A stretch of DNA of 64,000 bases from Streptomyces sp. SN-593 (GTDB lineage: Bacteria > Actinomycetota > Actinomycetes > Streptomycetales > Streptomycetaceae): the NCBI RefSeq assembly GCF_016756395.1, contig NZ_AP018365.1, positions 7,939,501 through 8,003,500 of the forward strand, given 5' to 3'. This document shows, piece by piece, positions 16,792-25,830 of this stretch. The position numbers and the translations under genes were made by a program. The notes beneath the pieces are model-generated. The model saw nothing but the letters and a program-made list of their open reading frames with translations, was not told where the DNA came from and ran no database searches. Position 1 is the first letter of the stretch, and each line of letters starts with the position of its first letter.

Positions 16792-19700
16792 ATGACCCGA
16801 CGGACGCGGCTGCGAAGAGCGGCCACCGCGGCAGTGGTCGCGCTCGCCGCGGCCTGCGCGGCGGCCCTGCCGGCGCAGTCCGCCTCGGCCGGCACGGTGA
16901 GCGCGGGCGGGGACCTCACCCACCTGGTGAACCCGTTCATCGGCAGCCAGGACGACGGCAACACCTACCCCGGCGCGGCCGTGCCCTTCGGCATGGTCCA
17001 GCTCTCCCCGGACACCGGCCACAACACCGGCTACGACTACAACCAGGACCACATCCTCGGCTTCAGCTCGGTGCACCTGTCCGGCGTCGGCTGCGGCCTC
17101 GGCGGCGACCTGCCGGTGCTGCCCACCACCGGTGACATCACCAGTACCGACGACGCCCAGTACGCCGCGCCCTTCAGCCACGACGACGAGAGCGCCTCGC
17201 CCGGCTCCTACCAGGTGAAGCTCGGCACGGGCATCACCGCGGAGCTGACCGCGACCACCCGCACCGGCTGGCAGCGCTACACCTTCCCGGCCACCGACAA
17301 GGCCAACGTCCTGCTCAACAGCGGCCAGGCGCTGCACAAGGTGACCAGCAGCACCGTCACCGTGCTGGACGACCGCACCGTGCTCACCGCGATCACCGGC
17401 AGCGGCTTCTGCCAGGACACCAAGCCGTACACGCTGTACACCGAGACCCGGTTCGACCGGCCCTTCGCCTCCTACGGCACCTGGAACGGCGACACCGTCA
17501 CCGCCGGCAGCGCCACCTCCACCTCCACCGGACGCGGCGGCGCCTACGTGCGGTTCGACACCACCGAGGACCGCACCGTCACCGCCGTGACCTCGCTGTC
17601 GTGGACCGGCCCGGCCGGCGCCGCGAAGAACCTCGCCGCCGAGGGGCGCGGCAGCTTCGACCACGCCCGCGACGCCGCCCGGCAGGCGTGGCAGGACCGG
17701 CTCGCGCAGATCCGGGTCAGCGGCGGCACCGACGAGCAGCAGCGCACCTTCTACTCCTCGCTCTACCGGTCCTTCCTCGCCCCCAACGTCGGCGACGACG
17801 TGGACGGCCGCTACACCGGCTGGGACGGGAAGACGCACGCGGCCGACGGCATCACCTACTACCAGAACTGGTCGCTGTGGGACACCTACCGCACCCAGCA
17901 GCAACTGCTGTCGCTGCTGGCGCCGCGCGAGTCCCGGGACATGGCGCTGTCGCTGCTGCGGGTGGCCGACGAGAGCGGCCAACTGCCGCGCTGGGGCTAC
18001 GCCTCCGTCGAGACGAACATCATGACCGGTGACCCGGTCACGCCGTTCCTCGTGGACGCCTACCGGCAGGGCCTGCTCAAGGGCCACGAGGAGGAGGCGT
18101 ACCGGGTGCTGAAGCAGCACGTCGACCACGCCGCGCCCGACTCCTCACCCTCCGCGGACCGCCAGGCCGACGCGGAGTACCTGGCCGGCGGCTACGTGCC
18201 CTACGACCCGACCCGGCCGCAGACCAAGCCCGGCGACGACGACTACCAGCACGGGCCGTCCGCGACGCTGGAGTACGCCCTCGCCGACGCCGCGCTCGGC
18301 GGGATGGCCCGCGACCTGGGCCACACCGCGGACGCGGAGAAGTACCTGACCCGCGGCCAGAACTACCGCAGCATCCTCAACCCGGCGACCGGCTTCTTCC
18401 AGGCGCGCGACACCGACGGCGCGTTCGTCGGGCCCACCGACCCCGCCTCCAGCGTCGGCTTCCACGAGGGCACGTCCTGGCAGTACATGTGGCTGGTCCC
18501 GCAGGACCTGCCCGGCCTGGTCGGCCAGATCGGCGGCACCGCCGCCGCGAACGCCCGGCTGGACTCCTTCTTCGCCTACGACCAACTGCTCCAGGACCCG
18601 GCCGGCACCGCCCGGAACGTGTGGGTCAACGGCACCTACTCGTACTACAACCAGGACAAGTACAACCCGCAGAACGAGCCCGACCTCAGCGCGCCGTACA
18701 CGTACCTGTCCACCGGGCAGCCGTGGAAGACCACCGACGTGGTGCACGCCGCCCTGACGCTGTTCACCGACGCGCCCAACGGGGTCACCGGCAACGACGA
18801 CCTCGGCACGATGTCCGCCTGGCAGGTGCTGTCCGCGATCGGGATCTACCCGATGGCCCCCGGCACCGACGAGTGGGGCGTGTCCACGCCGCTGTTCGAC
18901 CGCGTCGACCTCAGCCTGGACCGCGCGTACTACCCGGCCGGCCGGATGACCGTCACCGCGCCCGGCAGCAGCGACTCCGACCGCTACATCCAGTCCGCGA
19001 GCCTCGGCGGCAAGAAGCTCTCCCACACCTACGTCACCACCGCCGACATCAGGGCCGGGAAGAACATCGCGCTCAAGCTCGGCACCTCCCCGTCGAGCTG
19101 GGGCACCGCCAAGGCCGACGCCCCGCCCGCGCTGGACCAGGTGCCCGACAACCGGCGGCACACCGCGGCGGCCGCCAGCCCGGCCGCGCCCGGCATCCTG
19201 GCCGGGGCGAAGGCCACCGAGGTGGACCTGTCCGCGGTGCTCTCCGGACCCGGCACGGTCGCCGGCTCGGTGAGCGTGTCGGCGAAGGCGCCGCTGACGG
19301 TGGACCCGTCCCGCGCCTCCTTCACCGTCGTGTCGAAGTCCCTGCCGGCCACCCACGTGGTGCCGCTGCACGTCTCCGCCCCGGCCGGCACGCCCGACGG
19401 CACCTACCCGGTGACGGTCACGGTGAAGCAGGCCGGCGGCCCGACCGCGACCAGGACCGTGCCGGTCTCGGTGACCAGTGCGACCTGCCAGGGCACCGGC
19501 GGCTACTGCGCGCAGGACCTGTCCGCGCAGTACGACCTGGACGGCGTGAGCGTCTCCGGCGGACCCGGCGCCGACTTCGACGGCACCGGCACCAGCTACC
19601 CCGCCGAGCAGATGCCGGCCCCCGGCACCGGGGTGCTGGCCGGGCGCGCGTACGACTTCCCCGACACCGCGGGCACCGCGAAGAACTTCGTCACCGCCCA

Positions 19701-20046
19701 CGGCCAGACCCTCTCCCTGGTGCCGCGCGCCTACTCCGGACTCGACGTGCTGCTCTCCGCGCACGGCGGCGACGTCACCTCGACCGCGACCGTCCACTAC
19801 TCCGACGGCAGCAGCGCGCAGGTCGCGCTGGACGCCACCGACTGGGCGGCCGCCTCCCCGCGGCTCGGTGAGGACACCGCGGTGCACGCCGACAGCCGCT
19901 ACGACTCCGGCGGCGCGCCCGACGGTGTCGCGGTGAACCTGTGGCACGTCGGCATCCCGCTGGACAGCGGCAGGACCGCGCAGTCCGTCACCCTCCCCGA
20001 CAACACGAACCTGGCGCTGTACGCGATCAGCGGCCACAACGCCTGA
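16792..20046 (+). CDS. Secreted GH92 alpha-mannosidase-family protein (copy 2)
   Basis: 1084 residues from ATG 16792, where a signal peptide begins (MTRRTRLRRAATAAVVALAA ... SASA). GH92 blocks: VNPFIGSQDDGNTYPGAAVP at the start, EGTSWQYMWLVPQD, NEPDLSAPYTYL and GNDDLGTMSAWQVLSAIGIY. These match the canonical family more closely than copy 3. A C-terminal region of about 270 residues after the catalytic domain is Ig-like plus a beta-rich module (DLSAQYDLDGVSVSGG onward). Probably removes alpha-linked mannose from extracellular glycans, with copies 1 and 3. A perfect LacI-type palindrome sits just before the start. Confidence 0.94.
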   Translation: MTRRTRLRRAATAAVVALAAACAAALPAQSASAGTVSAGGDLTHLVNPFIGSQDDGNTYPGAAVPFGMVQLSPDTGHNTGYDYNQDHILGFSSVHLSGVGCGLGGDLPVLPTTGDITSTDDAQYAAPFSHDDESASPGSYQVKLGTGITAELTATTRTGWQRYTFPATDKANVLLNSGQALHKVTSSTVTVLDDRTVLTAITGSGFCQDTKPYTLYTETRFDRPFASYGTWNGDTVTAGSATSTSTGRGGAYVRFDTTEDRTVTAVTSLSWTGPAGAAKNLAAEGRGSFDHARDAARQAWQDRLAQIRVSGGTDEQQRTFYSSLYRSFLAPNVGDDVDGRYTGWDGKTHAADGITYYQNWSLWDTYRTQQQLLSLLAPRESRDMALSLLRVADESGQLPRWGYASVETNIMTGDPVTPFLVDAYRQGLLKGHEEEAYRVLKQHVDHAAPDSSPSADRQADAEYLAGGYVPYDPTRPQTKPGDDDYQHGPSATLEYALADAALGGMARDLGHTADAEKYLTRGQNYRSILNPATGFFQARDTDGAFVGPTDPASSVGFHEGTSWQYMWLVPQDLPGLVGQIGGTAAANARLDSFFAYDQLLQDPAGTARNVWVNGTYSYYNQDKYNPQNEPDLSAPYTYLSTGQPWKTTDVVHAALTLFTDAPNGVTGNDDLGTMSAWQVLSAIGIYPMAPGTDEWGVSTPLFDRVDLSLDRAYYPAGRMTVTAPGSSDSDRYIQSASLGGKKLSHTYVTTADIRAGKNIALKLGTSPSSWGTAKADAPPALDQVPDNRRHTAAAASPAAPGILAGAKATEVDLSAVLSGPGTVAGSVSVSAKAPLTVDPSRASFTVVSKSLPATHVVPLHVSAPAGTPDGTYPVTVTVKQAGGPTATRTVPVSVTSATCQGTGGYCAQDLSAQYDLDGVSVSGGPGADFDGTGTSYPAEQMPAPGTGVLAGRAYDFPDTAGTAKNFVTAHGQTLSLVPRAYSGLDVLLSAHGGDVTSTATVHYSDGSSAQVALDATDWAAASPRLGEDTAVHADSRYDSGGAPDGVAVNLWHVGIPLDSGRTAQSVTLPDNTNLALYAISGHNA

Positions 20047-20106
20047 CCGGCCGTCACCCGCGTCCTACCGGCCGCCGTACGGCGCCCGACCGACCCGCCA
20101 CGTACC

Positions 20107-20157
20107 ACCGGTGCCCCGCCCGCCCGCGACCCCCGTGCAAGCGGGCGGGGCACCGGT
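20107..20157. terminator. Terminator hairpin after GH92 copy 2
   Basis: Perfect 17-base stem (20107-20123 with 20141-20157) and a 17-base loop, between two co-directional GH92 genes. It implies that copy 3 has its own promoter or depends on readthrough. Confidence 0.8.
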
Positions 20158-20194
20158 CAGCACCTGGAGCCGTCACCAGAAAGGCAGCACCTTC

Positions 20195-23100
20195 ATGAGA
20201 AGTGGCCGATCCCGCCGCACGCTCGCCAGATCACTGCTGGCAGCCGCGGTGTCCATGGCCCTGACCGTGCCCGCCGCCGGCCTCGCGCACGCCGCGGGCA
20301 GCGGCTCGCACGGCGCGGGCGACACCCCCGCCCCGGCGTTCACCACCTCCTTCGAGTCCGGGCAGGCGCAGCCGACCTGGACGAGCACCTCGGAGACCGA
20401 CGCCAAGGGCAAGGCGTGGGTGTCCGGCGTCACCGCCGGCACCGTGCCGGTGCTGGCCGGCAGCATCAAGGACCAGATCGCCAAGGTCACGGCCAACTCC
20501 GACAACCCGCCCAACGAGACGGCCGACAAGGCCGCCGACGAGGACTCCAACACCAAGTGGCTGACCTTCGCCACCACCGGCTGGCTCCAGTACCAGCTCA
20601 CCGGTGACGTCACCGTCAAGAAGTACGCGCTGACCTCGGCCAACGACAGCCCGGACCGCGACCCGAAGAACTTCGAGCTCCAGGGCTCGGACGACGGCTC
20701 CACCTGGACCACCGTCGACACCGAGAGCGGCCAGACGTTCGCCAACCGCTACCAGTCGGAGATCTACGAGGTCGCCCACCCCGGCGCCTACAGCTACTAC
20801 CGGCTGAAGGTGACGGCCAACAGCGGCAACACCGGCGCCACGCAGCTCGCCGACCTGATCCTCTCCGATGGCTCGGCCGCCCCGACGCCGGTGGCCGGCA
20901 TGACCACCGACGTGGGCAGCGGCCCGTCCTCCGGGCCGGACATCAAGGCGAACGTCGGCTTCACCGGCGCCAAGGCGCTGGAGTACGCCGGCACGCACAC
21001 CGCCTCCGGCGCGGTTCAGGCGTGGAACAAGCTCTACAGCGTGCACATCCCGGTGAAGAGCGACACGCAGTTGTCGTACGACATCTTCCCGGAGCTGACC
21101 GGCGGGGACCTGAAGTACCCCAGCACGTACGCCTCGATCGACCTGCACTTCACCGACGGCACCTACCTGAGCCAGTTGCGCAAGAGCGCGCAGGACGTCA
21201 ACGGCGTGGCGCTCACCCCGCGCGCGCAGGGCGACTCGAAGATCCTCTACGCCTCGCAGTGGAACGCGGTCGCCGCGTCCGTCGGCAAGGTCGCCGCGGG
21301 CAAGACCATCGACCGCATCCTGCTCGGCTACGACGACCCGGCCGGCAGCAACGCCGAAGGCGCCGCCACCCAGTTCAAGGGCTGGATCGACGACCTGACG
21401 ATCGGCGCGGCCCCCGCGGCGAACACCTCCGCGAGCTACGTCGACCACGTCGACACCCGGCGCGGCACCAACTCCTCCGGGTCGTTCTCCCGCGGCAACA
21501 ACCTGCCGCTGACCGCGGTGCCGAACGGCTTCAACTTCTTCACCCCGGTCACCGACGCGGGCTCGGACAGCTGGGAGTACAGCTACGCCGCCCAGAACAA
21601 CGCCGACAACCTGCCCACGCTCCAGGCGCTCGGCATCAGCCACGAGCCCAGCCCGTGGATGGGCGACCGCGACCTGTTCCAGGTGATGCCCTCCACGGCG
21701 ACCGGCACCCCGGACCTGGACCGCACCAAGCGCGCGCTGCCCTTCAAGCACTCCGACGAGGTGGCCCAGCCCGACTACTACGGCGTGACCTTCACCAACG
21801 GCCTCAAGGCCGAGATCGCGCCCGCCGACCACTCGGCGATCCTCCGCTTCACCTTCCCGGGCGACACCGGTGACCTGCTGTTCGACAACATCGACAACAA
21901 CGGCGGCCTGACCCTCGACGCCGCCAACGGCACCCTCGACGGCTACGCGGACCACAAGAGCGGGCTGTCCACCGGCGCCAGCCGGATGTACATCCACGCC
22001 GAGTTCGACCGGACGCCCGGCACCGCCGCCAAGACCACCGGCGCCGGCCGCGACAACGTCACCGGGTACGCGCAGTTCGACACCTCCGGCAACAAGGTGG
22101 TGACCATGCGCGTGGCCACCTCCTTCATCAGCGCCGCCCAGGCGAAGAAGAACCTGGACCAGGAGATCCCGCAGGGCACCTCCTTCGACACGGTGAAGAA
22201 CCGCGCCGCGCAGGCGTGGAACGCCAAGCTCGGCAAGGTCCAGGTGCAGGGCGCCAGCGACGACCAGCTCACCACGCTCTACTCCGACCTGTACCGGATG
22301 AACCTGTACCCGAACTCCGCCTCGGAGAACACCGGTACCAACGCCCACCCGGTGTGGCAGTACGCCAGCGCGTTCTCGCCGCAGGGCACCAGCACGGCCA
22401 CCCAGACCGGCGCCAAGGTCGTCGACGGCCAGGTCTACGTCAACAACGGTTTCTGGGACACCTACCGCACCGAGTGGCCGGCCTACTCGCTGCTGGAGTC
22501 CGACACCGCGGGCAAGCTCGCGAACGGCTTCGTGCAGCAGTACGAGGACGGCGGCTGGACCGCCCGCTGGTCCTCGCCCGGCTACGCCGACCTGATGACC
22601 GGCACCAGCTCCGACGTCGCCTTCGCCGACGCCTACGCCAAGGGCGTCACCGGCTTCGACGCCAAGGCCGCCTACGAGGCGGCGGTGAAGAACGCCACCA
22701 CCGTCTCGCCGATCTCCGGCACCGGCCGCAAGGGCATCGACACCTCCGTCTTCACCGGCTACACCAACACCTCGGTGGACGGCAGCGTCTCCTGGTCGCT
22801 CGACGGCTACGTCAACGACTACGGCATCGGCACCATGGCGGCGAAGCTCGCCAAGGCGCCCGGCACCTCGAAGGCCGACCGCGAGCGGTACCAGGAGGAG
22901 TCGGCGTACTTCCTGGCCCGCGCGCAGAACTACACCACGATCTTCAACCAGAACGTGGGCTTCTTCGAGGGCCGCAACGCCGACGGCTCCTGGCGCGTCG
23001 CGGACTCCGCCTACGACCCCAAGACCTGGGGCTACGAGTACACCGAGTCCAACGGCTGGAACTACGCCTTCACCGTGCCGCAGGACCCGGCCGGCCTGGC

Positions 23101-24181
23101 CTCGCTGTACGGCGGCCAGAAGAACATGGAGAAGAAGCTCGACACGTTCTTCTCCACGCAGGAGACCGCCCAGGGCGACACCGGGTCCTACGGCGGCACC
23201 ATCCACGAGATGATCGAGGCCCGTGACGTCCGGATGGGCGAGCTGGGCATGAGCAACCAGCCCTCCTACGGCATCCCGTACATGTACGACTACGCGGGCG
23301 CGCCGGCCAAGACCCAGGCCACGGTCCGGGAGATCGAGCAGCGGCTGTTCACCGGCAGCTCGATCGGCCAGGGCTACCCCGGCGACGAGGACAACGGCGC
23401 CACGTCCACCTGGCAGATCTTCAGCGCGCTCGGCTTCTACCCGCTCCAGACCGGCAGCGGCAACTACGAGATCGGCTCGCCGCTGTTCACCAAGGCGACG
23501 ATCCACCTCGACAACGGCAAGACCATCACCGTCAACGCCAAGAACAACAGCCGCAGCAACGTCTACGTGCAGTCGCTGAAGGTGAACGGCAAGGCGTACG
23601 ACAAGGTCTACCTGACGCAGGACCAGCTCGCGAACGGCGCCACGCTCGACTTCACCATGGGATCCAAGCCCTCGAACTGGGGCACCGGCAGCAAGGCCGT
23701 CCAGACCTCGCTGACCCCGGCCGGCGGTACCCCGAAGCCGCTCGCGGACACCACCGGCGCGGGCCTCGGCACCGCCTCGGCGGCCGACGGCACCGCCGTC
23801 GCCGGCCTGTTCGACAACACCTCCAAGACCGCGGTCACCTTCCCGTCCGCGACGCCGCAGGTCACCTACGCCTACCAGGGCAGCGGCAAGGCGGCCGAGC
23901 AGAAGGCCACCTTCTACACCCTGACCTCCGGCAGCACCGCCGCGCAGGACCCGAAGAGCTGGCAGCTCCAGGGCTCCGACGACGGCGGCAAGCACTGGAA
24001 GACCGTGGACACCCGGAGCGGCCAGACGTTCGACGACCGCCTCCAGACCCGTCCCTTCGAGATCGCCCACCCCGGCGCCTACTCGTCCTACCGCCTGGTG
24101 GTGACCGCGAACAACGGCGGCACGTCCACCACGCTCTCCGAGGTGGAGCTGCTCGCCACCTCCACGGGCACCGGCCACTGA
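20195..24181 (+). CDS. Secreted GH92-family protein with N- and C-terminal F5/8-like domains (copy 3)
   Basis: 1328 residues from ATG 20195 (GAAAGG upstream). Signal peptide ends near HAAG. Two related discoidin-like modules flank the enzyme: one near residues 85-215 (DEDSNTKWLTFATTGWLQYQ; FELQGSDDGSTWTTVDTESG) and one at the C-terminus (WQLQGSDDGGKHWKTVDTRS). The GH92 domain is divergent from copies 1 and 2: YTESNGWNYAFTVPQDPAGL keeps the Glu, but NEPD is replaced by NQPS and GNDD by GDED. That suggests a different linkage or ligand preference. The repeated binding modules suggest action on insoluble or surface glycans. No GACAACGTTGTC site was found upstream, unlike the other two. Confidence 0.92.
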   Translation: MRSGRSRRTLARSLLAAAVSMALTVPAAGLAHAAGSGSHGAGDTPAPAFTTSFESGQAQPTWTSTSETDAKGKAWVSGVTAGTVPVLAGSIKDQIAKVTANSDNPPNETADKAADEDSNTKWLTFATTGWLQYQLTGDVTVKKYALTSANDSPDRDPKNFELQGSDDGSTWTTVDTESGQTFANRYQSEIYEVAHPGAYSYYRLKVTANSGNTGATQLADLILSDGSAAPTPVAGMTTDVGSGPSSGPDIKANVGFTGAKALEYAGTHTASGAVQAWNKLYSVHIPVKSDTQLSYDIFPELTGGDLKYPSTYASIDLHFTDGTYLSQLRKSAQDVNGVALTPRAQGDSKILYASQWNAVAASVGKVAAGKTIDRILLGYDDPAGSNAEGAATQFKGWIDDLTIGAAPAANTSASYVDHVDTRRGTNSSGSFSRGNNLPLTAVPNGFNFFTPVTDAGSDSWEYSYAAQNNADNLPTLQALGISHEPSPWMGDRDLFQVMPSTATGTPDLDRTKRALPFKHSDEVAQPDYYGVTFTNGLKAEIAPADHSAILRFTFPGDTGDLLFDNIDNNGGLTLDAANGTLDGYADHKSGLSTGASRMYIHAEFDRTPGTAAKTTGAGRDNVTGYAQFDTSGNKVVTMRVATSFISAAQAKKNLDQEIPQGTSFDTVKNRAAQAWNAKLGKVQVQGASDDQLTTLYSDLYRMNLYPNSASENTGTNAHPVWQYASAFSPQGTSTATQTGAKVVDGQVYVNNGFWDTYRTEWPAYSLLESDTAGKLANGFVQQYEDGGWTARWSSPGYADLMTGTSSDVAFADAYAKGVTGFDAKAAYEAAVKNATTVSPISGTGRKGIDTSVFTGYTNTSVDGSVSWSLDGYVNDYGIGTMAAKLAKAPGTSKADRERYQEESAYFLARAQNYTTIFNQNVGFFEGRNADGSWRVADSAYDPKTWGYEYTESNGWNYAFTVPQDPAGLASLYGGQKNMEKKLDTFFSTQETAQGDTGSYGGTIHEMIEARDVRMGELGMSNQPSYGIPYMYDYAGAPAKTQATVREIEQRLFTGSSIGQGYPGDEDNGATSTWQIFSALGFYPLQTGSGNYEIGSPLFTKATIHLDNGKTITVNAKNNSRSNVYVQSLKVNGKAYDKVYLTQDQLANGATLDFTMGSKPSNWGTGSKAVQTSLTPAGGTPKPLADTTGAGLGTASAADGTAVAGLFDNTSKTAVTFPSATPQVTYAYQGSGKAAEQKATFYTLTSGSTAAQDPKSWQLQGSDDGGKHWKTVDTRSGQTFDDRLQTRPFEIAHPGAYSSYRLVVTANNGGTSTTLSEVELLATSTGTGH

Positions 24182-24198
24182 TCCGGACCCGCTGAACA

Positions 24199-24232
24199 CG
24201 GCGCCCCCGTCACATCCGTGGCGGGGGCGCCG
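24199..24232. terminator. Terminator hairpin after GH92 copy 3
   Basis: 15-base stem with one T-G pair (24199-24213 with 24218-24232) and a 4-base loop, 17 bases after the stop codon. Confidence 0.8.
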
Positions 24233-24351
24233 CCTCGTTCGGCTGTCCGGGCGAGCCGCCCGTGTGCCTGAGGGCCCTCGCCCGGCCCCCCGGGTTGACT
24301 GGCGTGCACGCCCGGACCCGGGCGCACGGCAGGCGGTGCGAGGGAGGCCGG

Positions 24352-25650
24352 GTGGTCGCGGTGGCCGGAGGCGGGGGCGGGGGCGACGGGCTGGACTACG
24401 CGGCCCTGTTCGCCGCGATGCCGGCGGCCTGCATCGTGCTCGACCGGGAACTGACCATCCTCGCGCTCAACGACGCCTACACCGAGGCCACCGGCCGGAC
24501 CGCGGCCGACCTGGTCGGCCTGCGGTTCTTCGACGCCTACCCGCCCGACCCGGGCGACCCCGCCTCGCGCGGCGCCGAGGTCCAGCGCCGGTCGCTGGAG
24601 ACCGCGCTCGCCTCGGGCCGCACCAACATACTGCTGCTGCACCGCTTCACCATCCCCCGCGCGGACCGCCCCGAGCACTTCGCCCCGCGCTGGTGGAACG
24701 TGGTGAACCGGCCGGTGCGGGGCCCCGGCGGGCAGGTGGAGCTGCTCATCCACCAGGTCGACGACGTCACCGAGTACGTCCGTGCCGAGCGCGGCGCCGA
24801 CGATGCCGCGGGGAGCGGCGCCGGGCAGGAGCCGGGCCCGCGGACCGACGACGTGGTCGTGGAGGCGCCGCGCGCCGAACTGTTCACCCGGGCCCGTGAA
24901 CTGCAGCGGGCCAACGCCCGGCTCCAGGAGTCCGCGGTGCGCACACACGACGTGGCGCTCACCCTCCAGCGGGCGATGCTCGCCACGCCCGACCTGGCGG
25001 CGCACCCCGAGGTCGCGGTGCGGTACCTGCCGGCGCTGGAGGGCATGAACGCCTGCGGCGACTGGTACGACGTCGTCGACCTGCCCGAGGGCCGGATGGC
25101 GCTGTCGGTCGGCGACGTGGTGGGCCACGGGGTGAACGCCGCCAGCGTCATGGGCATGCTGCGCGCCGCGCTCAGCGCGGCGATCCGCGTCGCCGACAGC
25201 CCCAGCGGCGCGCTGGAGACGCTGGGGCTGTACGCGCGCTCCCAGGACGGCGCCGTGGCCACCACCACCTTCACCTGCCAGCTCTTCCCGGCCAGCCGGC
25301 TGCTGATGTACAGCAGCGCCGGCCATCCGCCGCCCGTGCTCATGCACCGCGACGGCTCGTCCGAACTGCTGGACCGCGCCACCGACCCGCCGCTGGGGGT
25401 GCGCATGGAGCACGTGCCGCGCCCGCAGGCCACCGCCGACTACCGCCCCGGCGACATCCTGGTGCTCTACACCGACGGCCTGATCGAGCGGCGCGGCGAG
25501 GACATCGACGTCGGACTCGGCCGGCTGGTCGACGCGGTGCGCGCACTGCGGGCGCTGCCGCCGGAGGAGGTGGCGGACGGCCTGCTGCGCGCCATGGCCG
25601 GGCCGGCCGGCCAGCAGGACGACATCTCGCTGCTGGTCACCCGGCTCTGA
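24352..25650 (+). CDS. PAS domain-containing SpoIIE/PP2C-type serine phosphatase
   Basis: 432 residues from GTG 24352, chosen for the AGGGAGG at 24341-24347. An N-terminal PAS domain (AAMPAACIVLDRELTILALN) is followed by a short coiled linker (ARELQRANARLQES) and a PPM/SpoIIE phosphatase domain. Metal-binding motifs are intact: CGDWYDVVDL, SVGDVVGHGVNAASV, VLYTDGLIERRG and QQDDISLLV. Such proteins dephosphorylate anti-anti-sigma factors in response to a PAS-sensed signal. No sigma or anti-sigma gene is adjacent, so the target is elsewhere. It sits between glycan-degradation genes without an obvious link. Confidence 0.92.
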   Translation: MVAVAGGGGGGDGLDYAALFAAMPAACIVLDRELTILALNDAYTEATGRTAADLVGLRFFDAYPPDPGDPASRGAEVQRRSLETALASGRTNILLLHRFTIPRADRPEHFAPRWWNVVNRPVRGPGGQVELLIHQVDDVTEYVRAERGADDAAGSGAGQEPGPRTDDVVVEAPRAELFTRARELQRANARLQESAVRTHDVALTLQRAMLATPDLAAHPEVAVRYLPALEGMNACGDWYDVVDLPEGRMALSVGDVVGHGVNAASVMGMLRAALSAAIRVADSPSGALETLGLYARSQDGAVATTTFTCQLFPASRLLMYSSAGHPPPVLMHRDGSSELLDRATDPPLGVRMEHVPRPQATADYRPGDILVLYTDGLIERRGEDIDVGLGRLVDAVRALRALPPEEVADGLLRAMAGPAGQQDDISLLVTRL

Positions 25651-25760
25651 CGGCCGGTCGGCCCGGGCCGACCGGTGCCGCCGCACCGGGCCGCGCGGGC
25701 CGCCGGATTGCGGCGTCCCGCTGGTTGACGCTGCATGGCCGCGATGATTCACTTCCTCCC

Positions 25761-25774
25761 TGAGAGCGCTCTCA
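25761..25774. promoter_or_regulatory. LacI-family operator upstream of beta-helix gene
   Basis: TGAGAGCGCTCTCA, a perfect 14-base palindrome centred on CG, 56 bases before the start codon. It differs by two symmetric bases from the TGGGAGCGCTCCCA box of the cellobiose regulator CebR, so a related but distinct regulator is likely. Confidence 0.75.
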
Positions 25775-25830
25775 CGAGGTCAGGGCCAGGCCAAGTTCTC
25801 CTCCTTTTCCCACCACTCACAGGGAGAGCC

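Noticed and set aside
14549..16795. Plus-strand open frame opposite the GH78-like gene
   Set aside because: Gly/Val/Arg-rich without motifs; the minus-strand product has a Tat signal and glycosidase blocks.
20231..24199. Long minus-strand open frame opposite GH92 copy 3
   Set aside because: Shadow of high-GC coding sequence; composition is Val/Gly/Arg/Ala/His-rich and GH92 motifs on the plus strand are unambiguous.
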